Below are positions 9,951 through 16,858 of a DNA stretch of 50,271 nucleotides, piece after piece. Source of the stretch: Bacteroidia bacterium (GTDB lineage Bacteria > Bacteroidota > Bacteroidia > UKL13-3); NCBI GenBank assembly GCA_020049855.1, contig JAGVLJ010000024.1:1-50271 (forward strand), written 5' to 3'. The translations under genes were made by a program, and so were the position numbers. Within the stretch, counting starts at the first letter, position 1; the number at the start of each line of letters is the position of its first letter. Below the pieces are notes generated by a model. It was given only the letters and a program-made list of their open reading frames with translations, did no database searches and was not told the origin of the DNA.

Positions 9951-10152
9951 TCAAATTGATTTTGTGCATTTTGCCGAATGGAATTTTGGCTAACTCATCT
10001 AAAATAACCTGCTGTTTATGATCCAACCCACATTTAGCCAATGCCCGTTCCGGACGGTCGAGGCGAAAATAGGCAATCAACGTGAATTGTTCATCGCGTA
10101 GCTGAACGTAATCAGGAATCTTTGCTTTTCCTTTAATTTTAATTAGGTACAA
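9943..10152 (-). CDS. Small hypothetical protein coupled to ftsE
   Basis: A 69-residue basic protein, not recognised by name. It has no signal peptide or membrane segment. The sequence (IKIKGKAKIPDYVQLRD, then TLIAYFRLDRPERALAK) looks like a small folded soluble domain, not chance translation. The start is TTG at 10152 because no ATG fits and an exact -7 box (TAAATTTG on this strand, 10177-10184) lies upstream. It overlaps the ftsE start by 8 bp, so the two are probably translationally coupled. The position suggests, without proving, a role linked to FtsE. Confidence 0.65.
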   Translation of the reverse strand: MYLIKIKGKAKIPDYVQLRDEQFTLIAYFRLDRPERALAKCGLDHKQQVILDELAKIPFGKMHKINLND

Positions 10153-10165
10153 GGGGATTTTTTCT

Positions 10166-10184
10166 TAACTTCGCCACAAATTTA
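10166..10184. promoter_or_regulatory. Overlapping divergent promoters for the ftsE unit and the TPR lipoprotein
   Basis: On the minus strand TAAATTTG (10177-10184) is an exact TAnnTTTG box for the small gene and ftsE. On the plus strand TAACTTCG (10166-10173) is a one-mismatch box for the lipoprotein gene at 10214. The boxes are 3 bp apart, so RNA polymerase bound to one should exclude the other. Confidence 0.55.
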
Positions 10185-10213
10185 ATAGTTAACATCCAAT
10201 AATTTAATATTAT

Positions 10214-11980
10214 ATGAAATTCAGACAGACGTATTTAGCTGCGCTTATTACCTCAGGAATGGTGGTAGTGGCTGGTTGTAGCGTTAAGAACAACATGGGT
10301 AAGAACAGGTATCAGGTAGAACCTGAGGCGCTTGAGGTAAACGGAGACTCTGTTGCATTTACGATTACTGCTATTGTTCCCGAAAAATCAATTAATCCAA
10401 AAGCTAATATCCGATTTGAGCCGATGCTTAAAACGGATAAAGGTGAAACAGCCTTACGTTCGTTAACTGTAGGTGGCGAAAGTGCTGAAGGGGTTGATGT
10501 GAAAATTAATTCTAAAACAGGTGGAAAGGTTTCTTACACCACTAAGTTTAAGTACACTGGCGATATGCGTAAAGCCAAAGTAATGTCAGGCTTTAGCGTA
10601 AAAGTAAAAGAAGATTATAAATCACTAAACGAGTTGGAAGGTGTGGTAAAAGAGATTGCTCAGGGAACCATCACCACTTCCTACTTAGTTCGTACCAATA
10701 TAGCTCCTAAAGTTGCCGGAGATACTTATGCGGCTGAAATGTCAGGCAAATCGGTTGAAATTTATTTTCCTCAGGATAAGGCTAAATTTGATCTGGCCTT
10801 TGGAATAAAGAAATTAAAAATTACCAATAAGGCTCAAGTTGAAGAGTTGAAAAATATTCTTAAGAAGGATCCGAAATTTGTTCCGGCAAACATAAAACTT
10901 ACATCTTTTGCTTCGCCTGACGGAGAGTTGCAGCGCAATAGCGGACTGGCAAAAAATCGTTCGGAATCAAGTTATGCTTATTTTCAAAAAGAACTTAAAA
11001 AGTTAGGTTTTGCCCAAGCAAATGATTCGAATTTTACTATGGGCTATGAAGTAAGTGAAGACTGGGACGGAGTGAGAAAAGCCGTTGAAGCTTCAACACT
11101 TGCCGATAAAAATGAAATGCTGGTGATCATAAATAACAAAGGCATTAGCGATGATCAGCGCGAAGAATCTCTTCGTAACAATCACCGTAAATCATACGAC
11201 TGGTTAATCAGCGATGTGTTTCCAAAGTTGAGAAGGTCCTCCCTTACCGTTATGGGCTCAACTCCGCTACGTACCGAAGCTGAAATCATTGCTTTGGCCA
11301 AGGCAATGAAATTTGACAGCCTTAACGCTTCTGAGTTATACCATTTGGGATACATTATGCCGGATGCAGATATGAAATTAAGAATGGCTGATTATTACAT
11401 TAATCGTTTTCCGGAAGACTGGAGAGCATATAATGATAAAGCCGTATTATTAATGTATCAGGCCAAATGGAATGATGCCTTAACCGAGTTGGTAAAAGCC
11501 AATAAACTGGGAAGTGCCAATGAAGCGGTATTGCAACACAATGCCGGTATTTGTATGTTAAACATGGGCAACCGTGCCAAAGCAGAAGAGTTGTTTACCA
11601 AAGCAAATGCTTCTTACGGATTAGGGGTAATAGCTATTCAAAAAGGAAATTATGCCGATGCCATAAATTACTTCAACAAATCAGGAGTGAAGGACGGAAA
11701 CGTGGCTTTAGCTTATTTGCTCAACAAACAAATGAATGAGGCAAAATCAGTTATGGAGTCAATGAAGCCTGAACTGATGAATAGCTACTGCTATTACCTG
11801 ATGGCTATTGTAGGTGCCCGCAGCGGAAACGTAGATATGTGTACTACTAATCTTAGCCGCTCGTTAATGGAAGCAGGAAAAGAAGGAATCGATATGAATG
11901 CTGCAAAGAAATATGCAGCCGAAGATTTGGAGTTCCGTGCTTTCTTCAGCAATCCTAATTTTCAGGCTGCTGTTAAATAA
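10214..11980 (+). CDS. Large TPR lipoprotein with OmpA-like central region
   Basis: A 588-residue lipoprotein. The N-terminal signal ends in a lipobox (MVVVAGC|S, Cys22), so the protein is probably lipid-anchored in the periplasm or outer membrane. Residues ~25-160 form a beta-rich domain. Residues ~175-320 contain a stretch resembling an OmpA-like region (SVEIYFPQDKAKFD, then LTSFASPDGELQRNSGLAKNRS, the usual pattern of a peptidoglycan-binding helix). Residues ~380-560 are TPR-like helical repeats (LYHLGYIMPDADMKLRMADYY, shown only in part here, and EAVLQHNAGICMLNMGNRAKA). Similar lipoproteins are widespread in Bacteroidota; the cellular role is not known to me. The gene stands alone between a divergent promoter and a strong terminator. 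Confidence 0.8.
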   Translation: MKFRQTYLAALITSGMVVVAGCSVKNNMGKNRYQVEPEALEVNGDSVAFTITAIVPEKSINPKANIRFEPMLKTDKGETALRSLTVGGESAEGVDVKINSKTGGKVSYTTKFKYTGDMRKAKVMSGFSVKVKEDYKSLNELEGVVKEIAQGTITTSYLVRTNIAPKVAGDTYAAEMSGKSVEIYFPQDKAKFDLAFGIKKLKITNKAQVEELKNILKKDPKFVPANIKLTSFASPDGELQRNSGLAKNRSESSYAYFQKELKKLGFAQANDSNFTMGYEVSEDWDGVRKAVEASTLADKNEMLVIINNKGISDDQREESLRNNHRKSYDWLISDVFPKLRRSSLTVMGSTPLRTEAEIIALAKAMKFDSLNASELYHLGYIMPDADMKLRMADYYINRFPEDWRAYNDKAVLLMYQAKWNDALTELVKANKLGSANEAVLQHNAGICMLNMGNRAKAEELFTKANASYGLGVIAIQKGNYADAINYFNKSGVKDGNVALAYLLNKQMNEAKSVMESMKPELMNSYCYYLMAIVGARSGNVDMCTTNLSRSLMEAGKEGIDMNAAKKYAAEDLEFRAFFSNPNFQAAVK

Positions 11981-12004
11981 ATAGAATAATATCATACACT
12001 ACAT

Positions 12005-12034
12005 AAAAAGGTCACCCCCCGGGTGACCTTTTTT
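12005..12034 (+). terminator. Rho-independent terminator after the TPR lipoprotein gene
   Basis: A perfect 13-bp stem (AAAAAGGTCACCC, 12005-12017, with GGGTGACCTTTTT, 12021-12033) with a 3-nt loop and a T run, 24 bp after the stop. Symmetric A and T tracts suggest it could act in both directions. Confidence 0.92.
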
Positions 12035-12548
12035 AGTTAAGTCAGGTACCTGATTCATGTTGCGCTCTGTCCCCCTTGCATCGTTTGGCTGCTCAAGGTG
12101 GGGGGGCGGGGGATGACCCCTGCACCCATAAATCATTATTTAACCGATATGCCAAAGTTGATTGATTTAAAACAGGTCTACTCGTATTCCCCACATATTA
12201 TAGGATTTGTTATACGATACCGCATTGGTAGCTTGCTATTGATATGGGTTTGAAAAATATTACCAAAAATAGCAGGATGGCAAATGCTAAGTAAGTTCAT
12301 TCGGGAGATAATTAAGTAAACACGAGGCTGGAGTCTCGCGCTAGCGGGGTCATTTGATAGTTAGTTATCGTACCAAATTTTATATTCGAGCACTTTTTCG
12401 TGCCCCTTTGCCGTGTGTGGGGCGTGAAATAAATAACCTAAGTTTGTACCTTACAGTAATCAACCATCAGTCATATATGCAAAGTTGGGAACATCGTTAA
12501 CTACGAAAGGTTAATTCATATAGAAGACTTGCTTGTATTAGTGTAGGG
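12035..12548. other. Gene-free spacer with palindromic fragments
   Basis: No convincing reading frame on either strand. It holds a G-rich run (7 G, C, 5 G near 12100-12112) preceded by an imperfect inverted repeat (CCTTG at 12074 with CAAGG at 12094), and a small palindromic cluster at 12323-12346. The remainder looks like unconstrained sequence. Confidence 0.6.
12323..12346. repeat. REP-like palindromic cluster
   Basis: A short hairpin (CGAGG, loop CTGGAG, TCTCG, with one G-T pair) is followed directly by the perfect 8-bp palindrome CGCTAGCG (12339-12346). Short adjacent GC-rich palindromes in a gene-free spacer resemble bacterial REP elements. Only one copy lies in this window, so repetition in the genome is inferred. 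Confidence 0.35.
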
Positions 12549-12914
12549 TTACGATTGACTAACCTCCCTTTTCACCAACATATAATAACCTCCATCCAGT
12601 ATAAGGTATCCGTATTCATAGCAAAAATGGTAAGCATTGCCGGTTTTGGTTTGGTAAATATGGGTGTGGTAATAAAAGTTAAATCCTTTATCCTGCAATT
12701 TTTGGTGGCTTACCCGTATTTTTCCTTCGGTGGTCAGCAAGAGTTCTTTCATAATAAGCCGATTTTTGCGCAAAATATTATTCACGTTGCGCATGTGGGT
12801 GTCATCGGCCTTTAAACGGTTGTTATAAGCCGTGCGGCACTGGTCGTCACAAAATTTTTTGTCAATGCGGCCTTTTAATTCCGTTCCGCAATACTTACAG
12901 GTATTTGCTTTCAT
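12549..12914 (-). CDS. Zinc-ribbon hypothetical protein
   Basis: A 121-residue protein with an N-terminal four-cysteine zinc ribbon (CKYCG at residues 6-10, then FCDDQCRTAYNNR), then a basic helical stretch (NNILRKNRLIMKELL) and an aromatic-rich C-terminal beta region (FNFYYHTHIYQTKTG). The metal-binding head and basic middle suggest nucleic-acid binding, but no function is established to my knowledge. It is divergent from ssb across a 201-bp spacer with operator-like repeats, hinting at co-regulation. The ATG at 12914 puts the first Cys pair right at the N-terminus, as expected for this type. Confidence 0.75.
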   Translation of the reverse strand: MKANTCKYCGTELKGRIDKKFCDDQCRTAYNNRLKADDTHMRNVNNILRKNRLIMKELLLTTEGKIRVSHQKLQDKGFNFYYHTHIYQTKTGNAYHFCYEYGYLILDGGYYMLVKREVSQS

Positions 12915-12952
12915 ATCAGTTAATTTTAAGGCAATTTAGTGAAAAATAATTC

Positions 12953-12972
12953 CGTGTACAAACGTGTACAAA
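12953..12972. repeat. Tandem 10-bp direct repeat at the zinc-ribbon gene promoter
   Basis: CGTGTACAAA occurs twice head to tail (12953-12962 and 12963-12972), one helical turn apart. On the minus strand the copy nearer the zinc-ribbon gene supplies a TTG that lies 20 nt from a TAAATTGC box, so the repeat overlaps a possible -33 element. This is the arrangement of a regulator binding site. Confidence 0.45.
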
Positions 12973-13025
12973 CGGATTAGCCGATTCTAAACGGAAACTA
13001 TACGGCTAAGTTATTCAGCTCTCCT

Positions 13026-13049
13026 CACCTTTGTATCGTCAAATTTGAC
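13026..13049 (+). promoter_or_regulatory. ssb promoter box with a palindrome at the expected start of transcription
   Basis: CACCTTTG (13026-13033) differs from TAnnTTTG only at the first base. Five bases later lies a perfect 12-bp palindrome, GTCAAATTTGAC (13038-13049), covering the expected transcription start. A dimeric repressor could bind there; a chance palindrome in AT-rich DNA is also possible. Confidence 0.45.
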
Positions 13050-13115
13050 AACAAGGGGTAATCGCGAAGCCTCACACGTTAAACAAATTAATAAACAATT
13101 TTAAAAACACACGTT

Positions 13116-13460
13116 ATGAACAATTTACGAAACAGCGTTCGCCTTATTGGCAATTTAGGAATGGATCCCGAAGTGAAAGATTTAAACGGGGGCAAAAAAC
13201 TGGCAAAATTCTCGGTAGCTACCAAAGAAACTTACAAAGATGAACATGGAGATCGTGTTACCGAAACACAATGGCACAATCTGATAGTATGGGGCAAGCA
13301 GGCCGAGATAGCTTCTAAGTTCCTTAAAAAGGGCAGCGAAGTTGCCGTGGAGGGTAAACTCACAAGTCGCAGTTTTACCGATAAGGAGGGAGTAAAGCGT
13401 TATGTAACCGAGATTGTGGTGAATGAATTTTTGATGATGGGATCAAAGAAAGAAAATTAA
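13116..13460 (+). CDS. ssb: Single-stranded DNA-binding protein, short form without acidic tail
   Basis: A 114-residue OB-fold protein that coats single-stranded DNA. The N-terminus (NSVRLIGNLGMDPEVK) and the core (TQWHNLIVWGKQAE, FLKKGSEVAVEGKLTSR, TEIVVNEFLMMG) are typical of SSB. It stops shortly after the OB fold at GSKKEN and lacks the disordered linker and DDDIPF-like acidic tip with which housekeeping SSB recruits repair proteins. That makes it an accessory SSB; the chromosomal main copy is probably elsewhere. The promoter box lies ~80 nt upstream, giving a leader with a palindrome at its start. A hairpin follows the stop. Confidence 0.93.
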   Translation: MNNLRNSVRLIGNLGMDPEVKDLNGGKKLAKFSVATKETYKDEHGDRVTETQWHNLIVWGKQAEIASKFLKKGSEVAVEGKLTSRSFTDKEGVKRYVTEIVVNEFLMMGSKKEN

Positions 13461-13479
13461 GTTACTGTGATTTAAAAAG

Positions 13480-13516
13480 GCACCCTCATCCGGTCTTAAT
13501 TGATCGGGGAGGGTGC
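13480..13516 (+). terminator. Hairpin after ssb
   Basis: GCACCCTC (13480-13487) pairs with GAGGGTGC (13509-13516). An inner stem can form between CGGTC (13491-13495) and GATCG (13502-13506) with one G-T pair. No T run follows, so it may be a weak terminator or an mRNA 3'-end stabiliser. Confidence 0.5.
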
Positions 13517-13538
13517 TGATTTATGAAAACGGGAGAAG

Positions 13539-13628
13539 TTATTTGCGTAAGTAAAAGCGGATAAACTGCCAGAGGCAATAGGGCAAATAAATGAGTCCGA
13601 GGAATAAAATTACTGCCTTAAGTTTCAT
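13539..13628 (-). CDS. Possible 29-residue membrane peptide
   Basis: A short frame starting MKLKAVILFLGLIYLPY and ending with a basic tail (FYLRK) reads as a single transmembrane helix with charged ends, the usual form of bacterial small membrane proteins. A one-mismatch -7 box (TAAATGTG) lies just upstream on this strand. A longer in-frame extension has no signal or recognisable domain and is less credible. With so few codons, chance cannot be excluded. Confidence 0.25.
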   Translation of the reverse strand: MKLKAVILFLGLIYLPYCLWQFIRFYLRK

Positions 13629-14799
13629 GTTGCTTGCACATTTACAAGACCCTGCAACCCCAAAAAAGGTTGCATATACAACACAAAACGAGCTTAATGA
13701 ATTTACATTGCAGGTGCGAATAAATAAATAGGAGCGCGGCAAGAATATAGGTAGTGGCCTGAGCGCACAGTTCAAAATTGCCAATCCGTTATGGGGTTGT
13801 ACATTTTTCAGGAGCATGTAGAGGGAATTGATACACCTAATTGCTTAAAATGAAATACCCACGAAGATTCTTTATGATTACCTCAAAACGATTGTAAATG
13901 AGGATGGGGAGTCCGGAGATTGGAATGGGTTAATTTCTGAATCTTTATCATAGGTGATGGCGAGGTGTATTTACTGTTACGTACGCAATCTTCATCAATA
14001 TTGGGGCTATAGTGCAGGATTGTATTTTAAAGTAGCATGATTTCAAAGACCGATTCGCCCAAATTGCTTCGAGTATGGTTTAACAATGTTCGTATTCGGA
14101 GTCAGTATCTCTATCATTCAACACCGATTATTGCCAACATATGGAATGAAAGCGACAGCTTTTAGAAGTGTTTTACGAATACAAAAGTTCGGTTAGTATC
14201 GTATTACTAAAAATCAATTGGTTTTACGAGATATTGATGTATTGCCTGAAAAGGCTAAAGGGAATTTAACAGTTACTGTAATAAGTATAATCTCTTTAAA
14301 TGAAGATACTAGGTGAAATATGGGATCAAGAGAAGCGCAGGCTTAGTTTAATAGAACAATTTGGAGGCGAAAAATATACCTGTTGGGTGGGAATGGCATC
14401 CTAAGTAATCCTCAATATTAAAGTGCTTAAAAATTCCAGGGCAAGGGCAACATTCACTTAAAGTGCTTTTGTGCGGGTAAACTGAGGAGTTGCGGACTGG
14501 TTCAGAGTTAGGCTATCTAAAATTATTCCCCTACATCGAATTAAGGTGTTGCATCAAATTCAGGGTACTCATGGTGGTTGGGTTAAAGACAGCCAAAGAA
14601 TGAAACTATTAGGATCAAATAGCCGATATCATAGCCCATCTTTTCAAAATAGATAGAAATAAATAAGCCCAACCAGCATTCTCTGACCTTGATAAAAGCA
14701 AATTTAAACGACCATCAGGGAAGAGTCGGATCCATCTTTTTAAAAATTTAATTTCGATGAATATTGTTTATTAATGGTCAAATTAGCAAATATTTTAAT
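13629..14799. other. Long gene-free region, apparently decayed
   Basis: About 1.2 kb without an intact gene on either strand. Protein-like stretches of 30-40 codons occur in shifting frames (for example an open frame reading NEIPTKILYDYLKTIVNEDG near 13850-13910, ended by TAG at 13951), which suggests an old gene broken by stops and frameshifts. I could not assign a family. The last 100 bases become strongly AT-rich and lead into the pilus-cluster promoter. Confidence 0.5.
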
Positions 14800-14844
14800 A
14801 TTGCAAAATTAATTATTTGGTTTATAGATAATTAATTTTGCAAT
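14800..14844. repeat. 17-bp perfect inverted repeat upstream of the pilin-like operon
   Basis: ATTGCAAAATTAATTAT (14800-14816) is matched exactly by its reverse complement at 14828-14844, with an 11-nt spacer. It ends 27 bp before the -33 box of the operon. The position suits an activator or repressor site; an RNA hairpin is less likely because it lies upstream of the promoter. Confidence 0.75.
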
Positions 14845-14871
14845 TATTTTTAATATTTTAGACAAATAATT

Positions 14872-14899
14872 TTGTTTTATTAAAAAATAGATACATTTG
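14872..14899 (+). promoter_or_regulatory. Promoter of the chaperone/usher-like operon
   Basis: A TTG (14872-14874) and an exact -7 box TACATTTG (14892-14899) are separated by 17 nt, in the reported range for Bacteroidota sigma-70 promoters. About 130 bp of very AT-rich DNA lie upstream. Transcription should start near 14905, just before the 39-codon ORF. Confidence 0.75.
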
Positions 14900-14918
14900 T
14901 ACCGGAACAAATGAAAAT

Positions 14919-15038
14919 ATGAACGATAAACTTAACCAACTGATTATTTCCATCACAAATTACATAGATGAAGTAATAAGGCTATTGATACCGGGACAAA
15001 AGATGAGTTACCAATTTTATAAACCTTTTAAAAATTAA
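14919..15038 (+). CDS. 39-residue leader ORF of the pilin operon
   Basis: An ATG-initiated frame of 39 codons (MNDKLNQLIISITNYIDEVI, then a basic C-terminal half) fills the space between the promoter at 14872-14899 and the pilin-like gene, ending only 4 bp before its ATG. It resembles an amphipathic helix with no signal peptide. It could be a real small protein or a leader peptide whose translation controls the downstream gene. I do not recognise it. Its exact fit between promoter and gene is the main support. Confidence 0.5.
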   Translation: MNDKLNQLIISITNYIDEVIRLLIPGQKMSYQFYKPFKN

Positions 15039-15042
15039 TGTT

Positions 15043-15813
15043 ATGAAGACACTAAAAAAATTATCTCTGGCTGCACTTTTCTTTTCGGCACTTCCGTCAT
15101 TCGCCCAATTGCAGGACGAGAAAAATGTTACCATCACTATGGATCTTCAACCAATTCTTCAGTTGAACATGACCACTGCAGATCAGGTGAATTTTGTATT
15201 TGACGATATTGCCAGCTACTATGGCGGGCTTATTCGCTATGGAGCTACCACCTTAAAGGTATCAGCATCTGTTACTTGGGACTTGTATGCAGTAGGAACC
15301 TCAACTAATGGGGCAAGCTGGGACCAACAGGTAAAATACGGAACAGCAGCTAATCCCAATGCCATTGGCGCACTTCCTTTATCTGCACTTGAATTACATC
15401 AAAGAGGGGCTAACAACTATGACGCGAACGCAACCGGAGCCCAAACCGATTACAGTGCTCAGTTCTCTCCAGCACAAACAACTGCGGTAGGAGTAAACAG
15501 TATTTACACTAACGCAAATCCATATATTGCACCTACAGCAGCCGATAAATATATTCAAGGTCATAAAGGGACAGTTGCTTCTCAGGACGGAGCACCCGGT
15601 GGAAGTTATTTAACTGCTACCACATCGGCAGGTAGCGGCAATATAAGCGACTACATGTTCATTATTGATTACCGCATACTGCCCGGTTTACCGGCAGTAT
15701 TTCCTAATGCCGGTGATAATGCAGGAACATCTCAATCACTCACAGCGGGTCAGTATGCACAACCGGGTGTGTATACTATGAATGTAAAATATGTATTACT
15801 CGAGGATCAATAG
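15043..15813 (+). CDS. Pilin-like major subunit candidate of a chaperone/usher-like system
   Basis: A 256-residue exported protein with a clear signal peptide (residues 1-21, cleavage after SFA). The mature protein has no cysteine and is rich in Ala, Thr, Gly, Asn and Tyr, as in fibre subunits. It shares two motifs with the second pilin-like protein of the cluster: VNFVFDDIASYYGGLIRYGA (from residue 49) and a C-terminal FIIDYRILPGLP followed by VYTMNVKYVLLEDQ. Ending on a hydrophobic beta strand at the extreme C-terminus recalls donor-strand pilins. It is first in the cluster and is followed by a strong terminator, suggesting it is made in excess. The pilin role is inferred from context and fold pattern, not from a recognised family. 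Confidence 0.65.
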   Translation: MKTLKKLSLAALFFSALPSFAQLQDEKNVTITMDLQPILQLNMTTADQVNFVFDDIASYYGGLIRYGATTLKVSASVTWDLYAVGTSTNGASWDQQVKYGTAANPNAIGALPLSALELHQRGANNYDANATGAQTDYSAQFSPAQTTAVGVNSIYTNANPYIAPTAADKYIQGHKGTVASQDGAPGGSYLTATTSAGSGNISDYMFIIDYRILPGLPAVFPNAGDNAGTSQSLTAGQYAQPGVYTMNVKYVLLEDQ

Positions 15814-15838
15814 GTAGATTGTTTTTTATATGCACAAG

Positions 15839-15876
15839 TGCGTAGTCGATCCGAAGGGATCGGCTGCGTATTTTTA
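15839..15876 (+). terminator. Terminator/attenuator between pilin-like gene and chaperone gene
   Basis: A 12-bp stem with two G-T pairs (CGTAGTCGATCC at 15841-15852 with GGATCGGCTGCG at 15857-15868) has a 4-nt GAAG loop. Two more pairs extend it, and TATTTTTATT follows. It lies 25 bp after the stop. Partial read-through would give much more first-pilin mRNA than chaperone and usher mRNA. Confidence 0.8.
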
Positions 15877-15952
15877 TTCGGGTAATGAAATAATTACAAT
15901 GTAGCACAGTTGCAACAATCAAACTAAGTTCTTAAGGTTACACATTGGGCAA

Positions 15953-16831
15953 ATGAAAAATAACAAACCAAATTTATTCTTATTCTTGTTTTTGTTTGGA
16001 ATTGCCGATTTGCTGAAGGCTCAGGTAATTTCAACGGGAGATAAAAATGCCGATACTATTACAGTAGTTGACGAAGGAGTTGCTGTGACCCCGTCAAGTA
16101 TTCGCTTGTTTCTACGTCCGGGTGAAACCATTATTAAAGAAATAAAAGTTACCAATAAAACAAAAAGGGTCTATTCTTTTAGTGCTGCCTTTAATGATTT
16201 TAATATGGGCGAAAACGGAAAACCTCAACAAATGGACAGCTCTTTTCGCAAGTTTTCCTTATCTAAATGGGCAGTGGCATCACCTATGTTTTTCGAATTG
16301 CAGCCAGGCCAGATGCAAAAAGTGCAACTTACTGTAACCATTCCTTCTGATGAGTCTGGGAAGGTAGCTGCTTGGACAATCATGAGTATTGATCAAGTAG
16401 CTAAAAGAGAACAGGTGGTAACCGCGAGCAGCGATGCTAAATCAGTTGCTCTTGGCGTAATTCCCAGTTTCGGTTTTGGGATCTATGTATATCAAAATCC
16501 GCCCGATGCCGGAGTTCCAAGGCTTGAAATTGACAAATTTGAAAAAACCACCGATGGTAAGGATAAGGAGAAACGATTATTGCTTCATTTAAAATCTGAA
16601 GGCAATGCTATAGGTTTTTGCCATTCGTATATTGAACTCACTAATATTTCAACTGGAGAAATAATCAAATTACCTGTTCGTCATTTCACCATATTGCCGG
16701 GTTTTGAACGCACCATCTATTTTAGTTTACCCACAAAAATTTCAAAAGGAAAATATTCCGCTATGGCAGTAATTGATTACGGCAGCAAAGAAGATATAAA
16801 GGCGGCCGAACTCGAATTGCTGATTGAATGA
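15953..16831 (+). CDS. PapD-like periplasmic fimbrial chaperone
   Basis: A 292-residue exported protein (signal residues ~1-24, ending LLKAQ). The first mature domain has the pattern of a pilus-chaperone Ig domain: SIRLFLRPGETIIKEIKVTN, then KFSLSKWAVASP, then FFELQPGQMQKVQLTVTIPS. This matches the pilus-assembly chaperone layout in which strands after PG(E/Q)xxxxxxVxN cap a subunit. The C-terminal part (~190-292) is a second beta domain with LLLHLKSEGNAIGFCHSYIE. Such chaperones hold pilin subunits in the periplasm and deliver them to an outer-membrane usher. It lies between two pilin-like genes and before the usher-like gene, which strongly supports the assignment. No clear promoter was found after the upstream terminator, so read-through is likely. 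Confidence 0.7.
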   Translation: MKNNKPNLFLFLFLFGIADLLKAQVISTGDKNADTITVVDEGVAVTPSSIRLFLRPGETIIKEIKVTNKTKRVYSFSAAFNDFNMGENGKPQQMDSSFRKFSLSKWAVASPMFFELQPGQMQKVQLTVTIPSDESGKVAAWTIMSIDQVAKREQVVTASSDAKSVALGVIPSFGFGIYVYQNPPDAGVPRLEIDKFEKTTDGKDKEKRLLLHLKSEGNAIGFCHSYIELTNISTGEIIKLPVRHFTILPGFERTIYFSLPTKISKGKYSAMAVIDYGSKEDIKAAELELLIE

Positions 16832-16858
16832 TGTAAATACAATTTGCTTGCACTAAAA

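Noticed and set aside
12097-12113. G-quadruplex
   Set aside because: There are only two G runs (7 and 5), not enough for a clear four-run intramolecular quadruplex.
13629-13817. Long form of the minus-strand ORF ending at 13539
   Set aside because: The upstream 63 codons show no protein-like features; only the last 29 codons look like a membrane peptide.
14800-14899. Invertible promoter for phase variation
   Set aside because: The inverted repeat encloses only 11 bp and does not flank the promoter; no second copy is visible in the window.
12035-14918. tRNA or CRISPR in the sparse regions
   Set aside because: No cloverleaf-like set of stems or regularly spaced repeats was seen, here or in the other spacers.
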